The notes under the pieces: model-generated
The model's input: the letters and a program-made list of their open reading frames with translations, nothing else
Databases searched by the model: none
Told to the model about the DNA's origin: nothing
DNA from: Arthrobacter alkaliphilus
Lineage (GTDB): Bacteria; Actinomycetota; Actinomycetes; Actinomycetales; Micrococcaceae
Direction: 5' to 3'
DNA length: 64,000 bases
Assembly: GCF_021483235.1 (NCBI RefSeq)
Contig: NZ_JAKEEC010000013.1
Location: 1-64,000, forward strand
In this document: positions 51,944 to 60,999 of the stretch, in pieces
How the letters are laid out: every line of letters starts with the position of its first letter
Numbering within the stretch: position 1 is the stretch's first letter
Made by a program: the position numbers and the translations under genes

Positions 51944-51974
51944 AGATGCACATTAAAGAGCCACGCTTTAAAGA
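51938..51974. repeat. three copies of C[A/T]TTAAAGA around the sulfurtransferase stop
   Basis: Copies at 51938-51946 (containing the stop TAA), 51951-51959 and 51966-51974 (CTTTAAAGA). They resemble the repeat after mihF in containing a stop triplet and following a gene end. Confidence 0.65.
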
Positions 51975-52009
51975 CCTGAGGCCGGCACCCGTTGGGTGCC
52001 GGCCTCAGG
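51975..52009. terminator. bidirectional terminator between the sulfurtransferase gene and rpsT
   Basis: A perfect 16-bp stem (CCTGAGGCCGGCACCC 51975-51990 and GGGTGCCGGCCTCAGG 51994-52009) with a 3-nt loop lies between two convergent genes. No long T-run is present, but the stem is very stable. Confidence 0.85.
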
Positions 52010-52037
52010 CGTTCAGCTCAGTCGAACTGGATAAACC

Positions 52038-52298
52038 TTAGAGTGCGTTGACCTTTTTGGAGATCGCCGACTTGCGGTTTGCAGCGTTGTTCTTGTGAAT
52101 AACGCCCTTGCTGACAGCCTTATCCAGCTTACGGCTGGCAGCAACAAGAGCCTTTGCAGCGGCATCCTTGTCCGTGGACTCAACGGCGACGGCAACGGCG
52201 CGGATGGCCGTCTTCAGCTCAGACTTGACGGCGTTGTTACGCAGGCGAGCCTTCTCGTTGGTGAGGATGCGCTTCTTCTGGGACTTGATATTAGCCAC
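52038..52298 (-). CDS. rpsT: 30S ribosomal protein S20
   Basis: 86-aa basic three-helix protein binding the 5' domain of 16S rRNA. It starts [20 protein letters not shown] and ends [15 protein letters not shown], with [15 protein letters not shown] and the Ala/Lys-rich middle expected of S20. It lies alone on the minus strand, opposite to lepA, the conserved actinobacterial arrangement. Confidence 0.97.
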   Translation of the reverse strand: MANIKSQKKRILTNEKARLRNNAVKSELKTAIRAVAVAVESTDKDAAAKALVAASRKLDKAVSKGVIHKNNAANRKSAISKKVNAL

Positions 52299-52468
52299 GT
52301 GTGTGAACTCTCTTTTTAATGCGGAAATGGTCTAGAGGGTTGTCAGGTTGGCCATCGACTGAGCGGCGTGGGGATGCCTATGGCAGCCAACCATGAGTGG
52401 CCGTCGACCTGCACGGACACACAGCCATAAATATTATCAGACTCGGCGCTTTTCCGGGGATTTCGGGT

Positions 52469-53038
52469 TTACGCCGGGTCGTGTTGCTTGTTGAGCCGTC
52501 GCGCGACGAGTTGGAAAGTGCGTTTGTCGAGGACGGCACCCTCACGCCGGATGTCCGCCGGATCAATGCGCACCACCCGGTCTACCTTGACCTCGCTGGG
52601 CCTGCCTTGCCGGTCCCAGGAGCCGGTTCCGATGTCGACGTAGTCATCGGAACGCCGGCCGTTGTCGTGGTCTTTGCTGGTCAGCATCAGCCCCAGCAGC
52701 CACCCGCCGTCGCGCCCTACCAGCAGGACCGGGCGGTCCTTGCCCTGGGAATAGTCCTCTTCGTACGGCACCCAGGACCACACGATCTCCCCGGGATCCG
52801 GCTTGCCGTCGGGATGGGGGGAGTACCGCGGAGACACGGTACCCCGGTAGTCGCCCGGGTAGGGCCGGGAAAGCTGCCCGACGCCGGACGTTGCGTTCCG
52901 GTCCCGGCCCGCCCTCGCCGAAGCCCGGACCTTCCGGGGCCGGCGAGGGGATGTGCCGGCCGCGGGCCCGACGATCCGCCGGAGGTAGCCCAGGGAGCCT
53001 TTAAAGAGCCTGCCAATCAAGTTTGTGTCCGAAGCCAT
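52469..53038 (-). CDS. PemK/MazF-like protein with basic N-terminal extension
   Basis: A 189-aa protein whose C-terminal 110 residues match the PemK/MazF fold. PDPGEIVWSWVPYEE is the first strand, followed by GKDRPVLLVGRDGG (conserved RPVLVV-type segment), LLGLMLTSKDHD and VKVDRVVRIDPADIRREGAVLD. The N-terminal 75 residues are basic and Pro/Arg rich (PRRPRKVRASARAGRDR). No antitoxin gene is adjacent on either side, so it may not be a classic toxin; nuclease activity is unproven. ATG 53038 (MASDTNLIGR) is preferred over an upstream frame start at 53080. Confidence 0.8.
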   Translation of the reverse strand: MASDTNLIGRLFKGSLGYLRRIVGPAAGTSPRRPRKVRASARAGRDRNATSGVGQLSRPYPGDYRGTVSPRYSPHPDGKPDPGEIVWSWVPYEEDYSQGKDRPVLLVGRDGGWLLGLMLTSKDHDNGRRSDDYVDIGTGSWDRQGRPSEVKVDRVVRIDPADIRREGAVLDKRTFQLVARRLNKQHDPA

Positions 53039-53265
53039 GGAACCACCGTACTTTCCTGTGCCGCACAAAACGCGTCGCACCCGAGGCGCACGCGAAGCAT
53101 CGAAGGCAGCTGCCTACGCCTCCCGCATTGCGACGGCGCCCGATCACAGTGCACAAGGGGCGTCATGTTCATGGGAGACTATTAGTTCAGATATGCGGCT
53201 TTGCCCGGAATGGTCCACACCAGTCCGGAGTCCGGCCGTGTGAGTATCGACAGTAAGGACCCTGC

Positions 53266-55119
53266 GTGTCTCCCATGGCCCGCACCGCACCGGTGCCCGC
53301 CGCGACAGATCCGGCCCTCATCCGGAACTTCTGCATCATCGCCCATATCGACCACGGCAAATCCACCCTGGCCGACCGCATGTTGCAGTACACCGGCGTC
53401 GTCAAGTCCCGCGACATGAAGGCCCAGTATCTGGACCGCATGGATATTGAACGCGAACGCGGCATCACCATCAAGTCCCAGGCCGTCCGCATGCCGTGGG
53501 AGCTGGATGGCATAAGCTACGCCCTGAACATGATCGATACCCCCGGCCACGTCGACTTCACCTACGAGGTCTCCCGGTCCCTCGCGGCCTGTGAAGGCGC
53601 GGTCCTGCTCGTGGATGCCGCCCAAGGCATCGAGGCCCAGACCCTCGCCAACCTTTACTTGGCGATGGAAAACAACCTCAACATCATTCCGGTACTCAAC
53701 AAGATCGACCTTCCGGCCGCGCAGCCCGAAAAGTACGCCGCGGAACTCGCCAACCTGATCGGGGGCGATCCCGAGGACGTCCTGCGCGTATCCGGCAAGA
53801 CCGGCGTAGGCGTGGAGGCCCTCCTGGACAAGATCGTCCGCGATCTGCCAGCCCCTGTCGGTGACCCGGACGGTCCGGCGCGCGCCATGATCTTCGACTC
53901 CGTGTACGACACCTACCGCGGCGTGGTCACCTACGTCCGCGTCGTCGACGGCATGCTGCACCCGCGCGAGCGGATCCAGATGATGTCAACCCGTGCCACC
54001 CACGAGCTCCTGGAGATCGGTGTCAGCTCTCCGGAACCCACTCCCACCAAGGGATTGGGCGTCGGCGAAGTAGGCTACTTGATCACCGGCGTGAAGGACG
54101 TCCGCCAGTCGAAGGTCGGCGACACCGTGACCAACATGGCCAAGCCCGCTTCCGAATCCCTCGCCGGTTACGCCGATGCCAAGCCCATGGTCTTCTCCGG
54201 CTTGTACCCGCTGGACGGCACGGATTATCCCGTCTTGCGCGACGCCCTCGAGAAGCTGATGCTCAACGACGCCGCCCTCGTCTACGAACCGGAGACGTCG
54301 GCCGCGCTGGGCTTCGGATTCCGCGTGGGCTTCCTTGGCCTGCTGCACCTGGAAATCACGCGCGAGCGCCTCGAACGCGAATACAACCTCGACCTCATCT
54401 CCACCGCTCCCAACGTTGAGTACGAGGTCACCCTCGAGGACAAGCGGGTCGTCCACGTCACCAACCCGAGCGAGTACCCGACGGGCAAAATCGCGGAAGT
54501 GCGCGAACCGATGGTCTCGGCCACCATCCTTGCGCCCAACGAATTTGTGGGCGCCATCATGGAGCTGTGCCAGAGCCGCCGCGGTGTCATGGGCGGGATG
54601 GACTACCTGTCCGAAGACCGGGTGGAGATCCGTTACCGCCTCCCGCTCGCCGAAATCGTCTTCGATTTCTTCGACATCCTCAAATCCAAGACCCGCGGCT
54701 ACGGTTCGCTTGACTGGAAGGCCGACGGCGACCAGGTCGCCGACCTTGTCAAGGTGGACATCATGCTCCAAGGGGAGCAGGTTGATGCCTTCAGCGCCAT
54801 CACCCACCGGGAAAAGGCCTATGCCTACGGCGTCATGATGACGAGCAAGCTGCGGGAGCTCATTCCCCGCCAGCAGTTCGAGGTGCCCATCCAGGCGGCC
54901 ATCGGTTCGCGGATCATCGCACGTGAGAGCATCCGCGCCATCCGCAAGGACGTCCTTGCCAAATGCTATGGCGGTGACATCACGCGTAAGCGCAAACTTC
55001 TGGAAAAGCAGAAGGAAGGCAAGAAGCGCATGAAGATGGTGGGCCGCGTGGAAGTGCCACAGGAAGCGTTCATCGCGGCGCTGACCACCGACGAGTCCAA
55101 GGACAAGGCCAAGAAGTAA
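53266..55119 (+). CDS. lepA: elongation factor 4 (back-translocating GTPase)
   Basis: Ribosome-associated GTPase; 617 aa. G motifs: HIDHGKST (G1), RGITIKSQ (G2), DTPGHVDF (G3), NKIDLP (G4). The LepA-specific C-terminal domain has [24 protein letters not shown] and [29 protein letters not shown] 53266 follows AAGGACCCTGC; ATG 53275 is also possible. hemW starts 3 bp after the stop. Confidence 0.97.
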   Translation: MSPMARTAPVPAATDPALIRNFCIIAHIDHGKSTLADRMLQYTGVVKSRDMKAQYLDRMDIERERGITIKSQAVRMPWELDGISYALNMIDTPGHVDFTYEVSRSLAACEGAVLLVDAAQGIEAQTLANLYLAMENNLNIIPVLNKIDLPAAQPEKYAAELANLIGGDPEDVLRVSGKTGVGVEALLDKIVRDLPAPVGDPDGPARAMIFDSVYDTYRGVVTYVRVVDGMLHPRERIQMMSTRATHELLEIGVSSPEPTPTKGLGVGEVGYLITGVKDVRQSKVGDTVTNMAKPASESLAGYADAKPMVFSGLYPLDGTDYPVLRDALEKLMLNDAALVYEPETSAALGFGFRVGFLGLLHLEITRERLEREYNLDLISTAPNVEYEVTLEDKRVVHVTNPSEYPTGKIAEVREPMVSATILAPNEFVGAIMELCQSRRGVMGGMDYLSEDRVEIRYRLPLAEIVFDFFDILKSKTRGYGSLDWKADGDQVADLVKVDIMLQGEQVDAFSAITHREKAYAYGVMMTSKLRELIPRQQFEVPIQAAIGSRIIARESIRAIRKDVLAKCYGGDITRKRKLLEKQKEGKKRMKMVGRVEVPQEAFIAALTTDESKDKAKK

Positions 55120-55122
55120 CCA

Positions 55123-56352
55123 GTGCCTAGCGTTCTACCCCTCGGCGATCCGGCACCTGCGGACGGCCTCTTGCCGCCGCAGGTGCTCGACGGCGTCGAT
55201 TCACGCCGATTTGGACTGTACGTGCACATACCTTTCTGTGCCGTGCGTTGCGGATACTGCGATTTCAACACCTATACCGCCACTGAGCTCGGCGGCGGGG
55301 CCTCGCAGGACGCCTACGCGTCCACTGCCATTTCGGAAGTCGAGTTCGCCGTCCAGGCGATGGATGCCTCGGGACTGCCTCGGCGGCCTCTGAGCACGGT
55401 CTTCTTTGGCGGCGGCACGCCCACCCTGTTGCCCGCCGAGGACCTCGCACGGATCCTGACGGCCGCCGTCGGGCACTGGGGCCTTGAAGACGGAGCCGAA
55501 GTCACCACTGAGGCGAACCCGGACTCTGTGACGCCGGAGTCGCTCCAACTGCTCGCCGAGGCGGGCTTCACGCGGATTTCCTTTGGCATGCAATCGGCTG
55601 TGCCTCACGTCCTCAAGGTCCTGGACCGCACCCACACCCCCAGCCGGGTCCCCATGGTGGTCCAGTGGGCGCGCGACGCGGGCCTTGCGGTGAGCCTGGA
55701 CCTGATCTACGGCACCCCGGGTGAATCCATGGCTGATTGGCAGACCTCCCTCGAGACCGCCTTGTCCTACGAGCCGGACCACATCAGCGCCTATGCACTG
55801 ATCGTGGAAGAAGGCACGAAGCTGGCGGCACAGATCCGGCGCGGAGAGGTTCCCGGAATCGACGACGACGACCATGCTGCCAAGTACGAGCTCGCCGACC
55901 AGCTGATCAGCGCCGCCGGGCTGGACTGGTACGAGGTCAGCAACTGGTCCCGCACACCCGAACAGGCATGCAGACACAACCTTGCCTACTGGCGGGGGGA
56001 CGATTGGTGGGGCATCGGACCCGGTGCGCATTCACACATGGGCGGCGTGCGATGGTGGAACGTCAAGCACCCCACCGCCTACGCCGGCAGGCTCGGCAGC
56101 GGGGCCTCACCGGCCGCGGGACGGGAAACGCTCGACGCCGCAACCCGGGAAGTGGAGCGCATCATGCTGGAGGCGCGGCTCGGCACGGGGCTTCACGTCG
56201 ATGCACTCGACAAGGTTGGCCGCCACGCCGTCGCGGGCCTCATTGCCGACGGCCTGGTTGAACCTGCGGCAGCCTTCCAAGGACGGCTGGTCCTGACCAT
56301 CAAGGGCCGGCTGCTCGCGGATGCCGTGGTGCGCCGGATCCTCCCGGACTAG
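55123..56352 (+). CDS. hemW: radical SAM heme chaperone HemW
   Basis: A 409-aa radical SAM protein (formerly annotated as coproporphyrinogen oxidase-like HemN). The cluster motif is C39-x3-C43-x2-C46 followed by DF, typical of HemW rather than HemN. FFGGGTPTLLP, RISFGMQSAVPHVLKVLDRTH, LDLIYGTPGES and the C-terminal HemN_C region are present. GTG 55123 is adjacent to lepA. Confidence 0.95.
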   Translation: MPSVLPLGDPAPADGLLPPQVLDGVDSRRFGLYVHIPFCAVRCGYCDFNTYTATELGGGASQDAYASTAISEVEFAVQAMDASGLPRRPLSTVFFGGGTPTLLPAEDLARILTAAVGHWGLEDGAEVTTEANPDSVTPESLQLLAEAGFTRISFGMQSAVPHVLKVLDRTHTPSRVPMVVQWARDAGLAVSLDLIYGTPGESMADWQTSLETALSYEPDHISAYALIVEEGTKLAAQIRRGEVPGIDDDDHAAKYELADQLISAAGLDWYEVSNWSRTPEQACRHNLAYWRGDDWWGIGPGAHSHMGGVRWWNVKHPTAYAGRLGSGASPAAGRETLDAATREVERIMLEARLGTGLHVDALDKVGRHAVAGLIADGLVEPAAAFQGRLVLTIKGRLLADAVVRRILPD

Positions 56353-56410
56353 CGCGCGCCGCTGCCGAAGCGCGGAAGGCCGAAGCTCCTAAGGCGCCCG
56401 CGGACGCGGG

Positions 56411-56824
56411 CTACTTGATCCAGCGCAGGTTGAAGCGGTACCGGTGCGGCTGTCCGTGGTTGACCCGGATTCCGGCCGACACCGAGTAGCAGGTCACGGC
56501 GACCCAAATAGCGGTCGCCAAAACCGCGAACAGGTTTCCCACCACCGGGAGCAAGACGAGGATATTCGCGAGGACCGCCGCGATCGTCGGAGGCAAAGTG
56601 AAGTTGAGCGCTTCCTTGGATTCCTGGGCCGTGAACGGGCCGCGGTCGCGGAAGATCAGGTAGATCAGGAGCGAGGGGACACAACCAAGGATCCCGCCGA
56701 AGTGCGCCAGGGTTGCCCACTGCCGGTCTTCCGAGGCGGTCAAGGGCAGCGCATTGGCAGGAACACCGTGGTACTGGGACCGGCCCGAGGTGCCATCCCG
56801 ATCGTCAGGAGCGTTGTCTGCCAC
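56411..56824 (-). CDS. DUF4870 domain membrane protein
   Basis: A 137-aa membrane protein. The cytoplasmic N-terminus of about 35 residues is followed by QWATLAHFGGILGCVPSLLIYLIFR, then GPFTAQESKEALNF (the DUF4870 signature) and two further hydrophobic helices (IAAVLANILVLLPVVGNLFA and LATAIWVAVTCYSVSAGI). It ends with RYRFNLRWIK. GTG 56824 follows AAAGGAAGAAACT. Function unknown. Confidence 0.9.
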   Translation of the reverse strand: MADNAPDDRDGTSGRSQYHGVPANALPLTASEDRQWATLAHFGGILGCVPSLLIYLIFRDRGPFTAQESKEALNFTLPPTIAAVLANILVLLPVVGNLFAVLATAIWVAVTCYSVSAGIRVNHGQPHRYRFNLRWIK

Positions 56825-56927
56825 AGTTTCTTCCTTTGGGTCTCTAATGGTCCAGTGTTGCTGTCCCAGAATACTTGCTTGGCGCGCCGTCAGCCGACCA
56901 AGTCCCGCGCACTGGCCGAGTGACCGA

Positions 56928-57794
56928 TCATGGAACGGTGAGGAAATCGATCACTTCCTCCACGCGACCCAGCAACGAAGGCTCCAAATCGGCGTAGCTG
57001 CGGACTGCTCCCAGAAGCTTCTGCCAACCCAGTCCGATGTCTTCGGCCGTCTCATGCGGCCAACCAAATGCCTTGAGGATCCCGGTCTTCCAGTCCGTGC
57101 CGCGCGCGATCGCCGGCCATTGCGCGATACCCAAGGTCTTGGGCCGGATTGCCTGCCAGACGTCCACGTAGGGGTGTCCCACAATCAGGACGTTTCCTGC
57201 CGCGCCCGGCAGCGTCATGGCATCGGCAGCAATCCGCGATTCTTTCGAATCCGGTACGAAGTGGTCCACGAGGATCCCAAGCCGGCGTCCCGGGCCAGGG
57301 GAGAACGCGGCTATGGCCGACTTGAGATCGTCCACGCCATGCAAGGGTTCGACGACGATGCCCTCCACCCGGAGGTCATCTCCCCACACCTTTTCCACGA
57401 GTTCGGCGTCGTGCTTGCCTTCCACCCATATCCGGCTCGCCTTGGCAACCTGGGCCCGCTGGCCGGAGACGCGGACCGATCCTGACGCTGTCCTGCCTGT
57501 TTGCGCTGCACCCGTGGCGACGGCTGGGCGCGGGGCCGGCGGCAGGAGCTTTACGGCTTGCCCCTCGAGCAGGAATCCGAAGCCGAGCCGGTACGACTTG
57601 GACTTTCCCCGGCGGTCCTCCAGGACCACGATGTGCATCCCTCCGGACTTCTCCACCCTGGTCACGGCGCCAACCCAACCGGACTGAACGTCTTCCAGGA
57701 CCATTCCCCGTTCAACGGGAACCTCCGGCAGTAGCCGTTTGGCAGGGGAGGAGAGGTCTTGCGGGCCCCAATTGTCGTAAGACACGGTCTTCAC
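56928..57794 (-). CDS. DUF3097 family protein with TOPRIM-like motifs
   Basis: A 288-aa protein of the actinobacterial DUF3097 family. A small N-terminal beta domain (MVLEDVQSGWVGAVTRVEKS, HIVVLEDRRGKSKSYRLG) and a Pro/Ala linker (about 85-110) precede the C-terminal domain. That domain reads RIWVEGKHDAELVEKVWG (E125, D129), IVVEPLHGVDDL, then LGILVDHFVPDSKESRI (D177). The spacing of a conserved E and D on successive strands resembles a TOPRIM fold as in RNase M5, OLD nucleases and primases. Function is not established. GTG 57794. Confidence 0.88.
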   Translation of the reverse strand: MKTVSYDNWGPQDLSSPAKRLLPEVPVERGMVLEDVQSGWVGAVTRVEKSGGMHIVVLEDRRGKSKSYRLGFGFLLEGQAVKLLPPAPRPAVATGAAQTGRTASGSVRVSGQRAQVAKASRIWVEGKHDAELVEKVWGDDLRVEGIVVEPLHGVDDLKSAIAAFSPGPGRRLGILVDHFVPDSKESRIAADAMTLPGAAGNVLIVGHPYVDVWQAIRPKTLGIAQWPAIARGTDWKTGILKAFGWPHETAEDIGLGWQKLLGAVRSYADLEPSLLGRVEEVIDFLTVP

Positions 57795-57911
57795 ACCACT
57801 TTGCGCTAGGGGGATCGGTCACGGTCCGTGGCATTGCGCGGGACCGCGCGGGAATCGTGTTCGCCGCGAGCGGTACCAATGCTAACAACGAGGTGGCTCA
57901 TACTAGACTTG

Positions 57912-57938
57912 TTAGCACTTGGGCATGTTGAGTGCTAA
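57912..57938. promoter_or_regulatory. CIRCE operator upstream of hrcA
   Basis: TTAGCACTT-N9-GAGTGCTAA (57912-57938) differs from the consensus CIRCE (TTAGCACTC-N9-GAGTGCTAA) at one base. It precedes hrcA, the gene for its cognate repressor, by 28 bp. The adjacent TACTAGACT (57901-57909) may hold the -10. Confidence 0.93.
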
Positions 57939-57966
57939 TTGTTGAAATGTTGATTGGAGGTGGGCA

Positions 57967-58980
57967 GTGAGCGAACCACGCAAGCTTGAAGTGTTACGCG
58001 CCATCGTGGAGGACTACGTTCACTCCCGCGAGCCCGTCGGCTCCAAAGCCTTGGTCGAACGGCACCATCTGGGAGTGTCGAGCGCAACCATCCGCAATGA
58101 TATGGCCCTTCTGGAAGAAGAAGGACTCATCGCCGCACCGCATACGAGCGCGGGCCGCATTCCTACGGACAAGGGCTATCGCCTGTTCGTCGACCGCATT
58201 TCCGAGGTCAAACCCCTTTCGGCAGCCGAACGCCGGGCCATCCACTCGCTGCTTGAGGGACCCGACGACGTCGAGGACATCCTCGAGCGCACCGTCCGGC
58301 TGCTCTCCCAACTGACCAACCAGGTCGCGGTCGTGCAGTATCCGCACCTGAGCCGCGCGCGGGTCAGGCACATTGAGTTTGTCCTTTTGGCGCCGCGCCA
58401 GATCCTGGTGGTGTTGATCGCTGATTCGGGCAAGGTAGAACAGGGCGTTGTGCATGCTGCGACGGACGCAGCTGACGAAGAGCTCATGGCCCTGCGTACG
58501 CGGTTCCTTGGAAGCATCGCCGGCTCCCAGCTGGACCTCATGCCGCAAGTGCTGCCCTCGGTGGTTGCATTGTGCCCGCCAGCGCTCCGGACCCTCGCCG
58601 GAGCACTTGCCCTCGGCCTGGAAAGGCTTGCCGAGCGGAGCCGCGACGAACGCATGGTGATGGCCGGCACGGCAAACCTGGCCCGCTCCAACGTGGACTT
58701 CCCGCTCAGCATCGGTCCGGTCCTCGAAGCGCTGGAGGAGCAGGTTGTCATGTTGCGGCTGTTGTCCGACATGGCCGAAGACCCCCGGGGCGTCACTGTC
58801 AGCATCGGCCGCGAAAATCCCTATGACGGCCTCTCCGAGGCTTCGGTGGTTGCCACGGGCTACGGTCCGGGAAGCAGTGCCAAGATAGGCATCCTTGGAC
58901 CCACCCGCATGGACTATCCCAATACCATGGCGGCCGTCCGTGCCGTCGCACGCTACCTTTCCCGCATCCTGGGCGGCTGA
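57967..58980 (+). CDS. hrcA: heat-inducible transcriptional repressor HrcA
   Basis: Binds CIRCE and represses class I heat-shock genes; 337 aa. The winged-helix N-terminus is [39 protein letters not shown] and [19 protein letters not shown]; the GAF-like domain and C-terminal [23 protein letters not shown] follow. GTG 57967 is five bases after GGAGGTG. CIRCE just upstream indicates autoregulation. It is followed by dnaJ. Confidence 0.97.
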   Translation: MSEPRKLEVLRAIVEDYVHSREPVGSKALVERHHLGVSSATIRNDMALLEEEGLIAAPHTSAGRIPTDKGYRLFVDRISEVKPLSAAERRAIHSLLEGPDDVEDILERTVRLLSQLTNQVAVVQYPHLSRARVRHIEFVLLAPRQILVVLIADSGKVEQGVVHAATDAADEELMALRTRFLGSIAGSQLDLMPQVLPSVVALCPPALRTLAGALALGLERLAERSRDERMVMAGTANLARSNVDFPLSIGPVLEALEEQVVMLRLLSDMAEDPRGVTVSIGRENPYDGLSEASVVATGYGPGSSAKIGILGPTRMDYPNTMAAVRAVARYLSRILGG

Positions 58981-59047
58981 CAGCCTCGGCTGGAAACCGC
59001 CTCGCACGAAACGCAGTGGAACCGTATACAAGGAAGAGATACCGACT

Positions 59048-60178
59048 TTGAGCAGTCACTATGACGTTCTGGGCGTCTCGCCGGAAGCAACCGGCGAGGA
59101 GATCAAGAAGGCCTACCGCAAGCTTGCGCGCAAGCTCCACCCCGATGTGAACCCCGGGACCGGCGCGGCAGAGGAATTCAAGGCGGTGACCCACGCTTAC
59201 GAGGTCCTCTCCGACCCTCAGAAGCGCCGCGTCTACGACGCCACCGGCAACGAGAACGGCACCGACAACGGATTCGGCGGCGGATACGCGGGCCAGGGTT
59301 TCGCCTTCCAGGACATCTTCGACACCTTCTTCGGCGGAGGCGGGGGCGGCATGCAAGGCCCCGCGTCACGCGTGCGCCGCGGTCAGGACGCCTTGATCAG
59401 TGTCCGCATAGACCTTCGCGAGGCGGTCTTCGGTGTCAACAAAAAGCTTGAGGTGGACACCGCGGTCGTCTGCCCGACGTGCGAAGGCTCTTGCTGCCGT
59501 CCGGGCACCCACCCGGAACGCTGCGACATCTGTGGCGGCTCGGGCCAGGTCCAGCGTTCCGTGCGATCGATCCTCGGCCAGGTCATGACCGCTGCCCCTT
59601 GCGGAACGTGCGAAGGCTTCGGCACGGTCATCAAGGATCCGTGCAACGAGTGCAACGGCCAGGGGCGCATTCGCAGCCGCCGTTCCCTGACGGTCAAGGT
59701 GCCCGGCGGCGTCGCCACCGGGACCCGTATCCAGCTGTCGTCGCAAGGCGAAGCAGGTCCTGCAGGCGGACCTCCCGGCGACCTCTACGTCGAGATCCGG
59801 GTCAACAACGATCCGACCTACATGCGGGAAGGCGACGACCTTCACGCCACCTTGAGCGTCCCCATGACTGCGGCGGCACTGGGTACCGAGCTCAAGCTTG
59901 AGACCTTCGACGGTCCCCAGGAAATCGACGTCAAGGCAGGCACGCAGTCCGGCGAAGTCATCACCCTGCGTGGACTGGGCGTTACCCATCTCCGCGGCTA
60001 CGGCAGGGGGGATCTCAAGGTGCACCTGCACGTCGAAACGCCCGCCAAGCTCGACGCCGCACAGGAAGACCTGCTTCGTCAACTGGCCAAGCTGCGCGGC
60101 GAACAGTTCACCGACGGCAAGCTCGTGGCCAGCGGCGGGATGTTCGCGAAGTTGCGGGACAAGCTCGGTAACCTGTAG
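59048..60178 (+). CDS. dnaJ: molecular chaperone DnaJ (DnaJ2 type)
   Basis: Hsp40 co-chaperone; 376 aa. The J domain starts [28 protein letters not shown], with HPD in LHPDVNPG near residue 35. Next come a G/F-rich linker ([13 protein letters not shown]) and a zinc domain with four CxxC pairs: [25 protein letters not shown] and CNECNGQG. The first pair lacks the usual CxGxG glycine (SCC instead). The C-terminal substrate-binding domains are complete. TTG 59048 is the only start giving the canonical N-terminus; AAGGAAGAG lies about 12 bases upstream. Co-transcribed with hrcA and thus under CIRCE. Confidence 0.95.
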   Translation: MSSHYDVLGVSPEATGEEIKKAYRKLARKLHPDVNPGTGAAEEFKAVTHAYEVLSDPQKRRVYDATGNENGTDNGFGGGYAGQGFAFQDIFDTFFGGGGGGMQGPASRVRRGQDALISVRIDLREAVFGVNKKLEVDTAVVCPTCEGSCCRPGTHPERCDICGGSGQVQRSVRSILGQVMTAAPCGTCEGFGTVIKDPCNECNGQGRIRSRRSLTVKVPGGVATGTRIQLSSQGEAGPAGGPPGDLYVEIRVNNDPTYMREGDDLHATLSVPMTAAALGTELKLETFDGPQEIDVKAGTQSGEVITLRGLGVTHLRGYGRGDLKVHLHVETPAKLDAAQEDLLRQLAKLRGEQFTDGKLVASGGMFAKLRDKLGNL

Positions 60179-60180
60179 CG

Positions 60181-60957
60181 GTGAGCAACCCCGTCTTCTT
60201 CACTCCGGCCGGCACGCTTGAGGGGCTGGGCGCCGGCGACTTTTTCGTGCTCGACGGCGCCGAAGCCAGGCATGCGATCACCGTCAAGCGGCTCGAGATC
60301 GGCGAAGCCGTCGACATCGCCGACGGCGCCGGCAAACGGCTCACAGGCACCGTGAGTGAGACCGGGCAGGGAACCCTGACCGTCCTGGCTTCCGCGGTCC
60401 GGGAGGAACGCCGGCCCGCCGTGCGGCTCGTCCTGGTCCAAGCCCTTGCAAAGGGTGACCGTGACGAGCTCGCCGTCGAGACAGCAACGGAACTGGGGAT
60501 CGACGCCGTCGTGCCCTGGCAAGCGGAACGTTCCATCGTCCGTTGGAAGGGTGACCGGGCCGCCAAAGCCCACGCAAAATGGCAATCCGTCGCCACTGCA
60601 GCCGCCAAGCAGGCACGGCGTGCGTGGATTCCCGAGGTGCGTGCCGCCGTCGACGGCTCCGGCCTGGCTGCGGCGGTTGCCGCGGCCAGCCTCGCGGTCA
60701 TCCTGCACGAGGACGCGAAACGTCCGTTGCGGGAGGTCCTGGAGAAGTGGCGCTCCGAGGTTTCCGACGCGGATGCCGGGGTTGAACGGGAAATCCTGCT
60801 CATCGTCGGCCCGGAGGGAGGCATTTCGCCGCGCGAAGTGACAAAGCTCAGCGACGTCGGCGCTGTCGCCGCGCTCCTGGGCCATCACGTGCTTCGGTCC
60901 TCGACGGCGGGTCCCGCCGCCGTCGTGCTCGCAAGCGATATCCTCGGCCGCTGGTAG
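60181..60957 (+). CDS. rsmE: 16S rRNA (uracil(1498)-N3)-methyltransferase
   Basis: SPOUT methyltransferase modifying U1498; 258 aa. The N-terminal PUA-like domain includes AEARHAITVKRLEIGEAVDIADG. LVLVQALAKGDRDELAVETATELGIDAVVPWQAERS-type segments and the C-terminal trefoil knot LLIVGPEGGISPREV and LGHHVLRSSTAGPAAV bind SAM. GTG 60181 is 2 bp after dnaJ. Confidence 0.96.
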   Translation: MSNPVFFTPAGTLEGLGAGDFFVLDGAEARHAITVKRLEIGEAVDIADGAGKRLTGTVSETGQGTLTVLASAVREERRPAVRLVLVQALAKGDRDELAVETATELGIDAVVPWQAERSIVRWKGDRAAKAHAKWQSVATAAAKQARRAWIPEVRAAVDGSGLAAAVAAASLAVILHEDAKRPLREVLEKWRSEVSDADAGVEREILLIVGPEGGISPREVTKLSDVGAVAALLGHHVLRSSTAGPAAVVLASDILGRW

Positions 60958-60967
60958 CCCGCAGCGG

Positions 60968-60999
60968 AGGTTGAGTTCAGCGCAGGTTGAGTTCAGCGC
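60968..60999. repeat. 16-bp tandem duplication covering the lipoprotein gene stop
   Basis: AGGTTGAGTTCAGCGC is present at 60968-60983 and 60984-60999, followed by a degenerate ACGTTGAA. The minus-strand gene stop (TGA, 60993-60995) lies in one copy and an identical TGA in the other. Confidence 0.85.
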
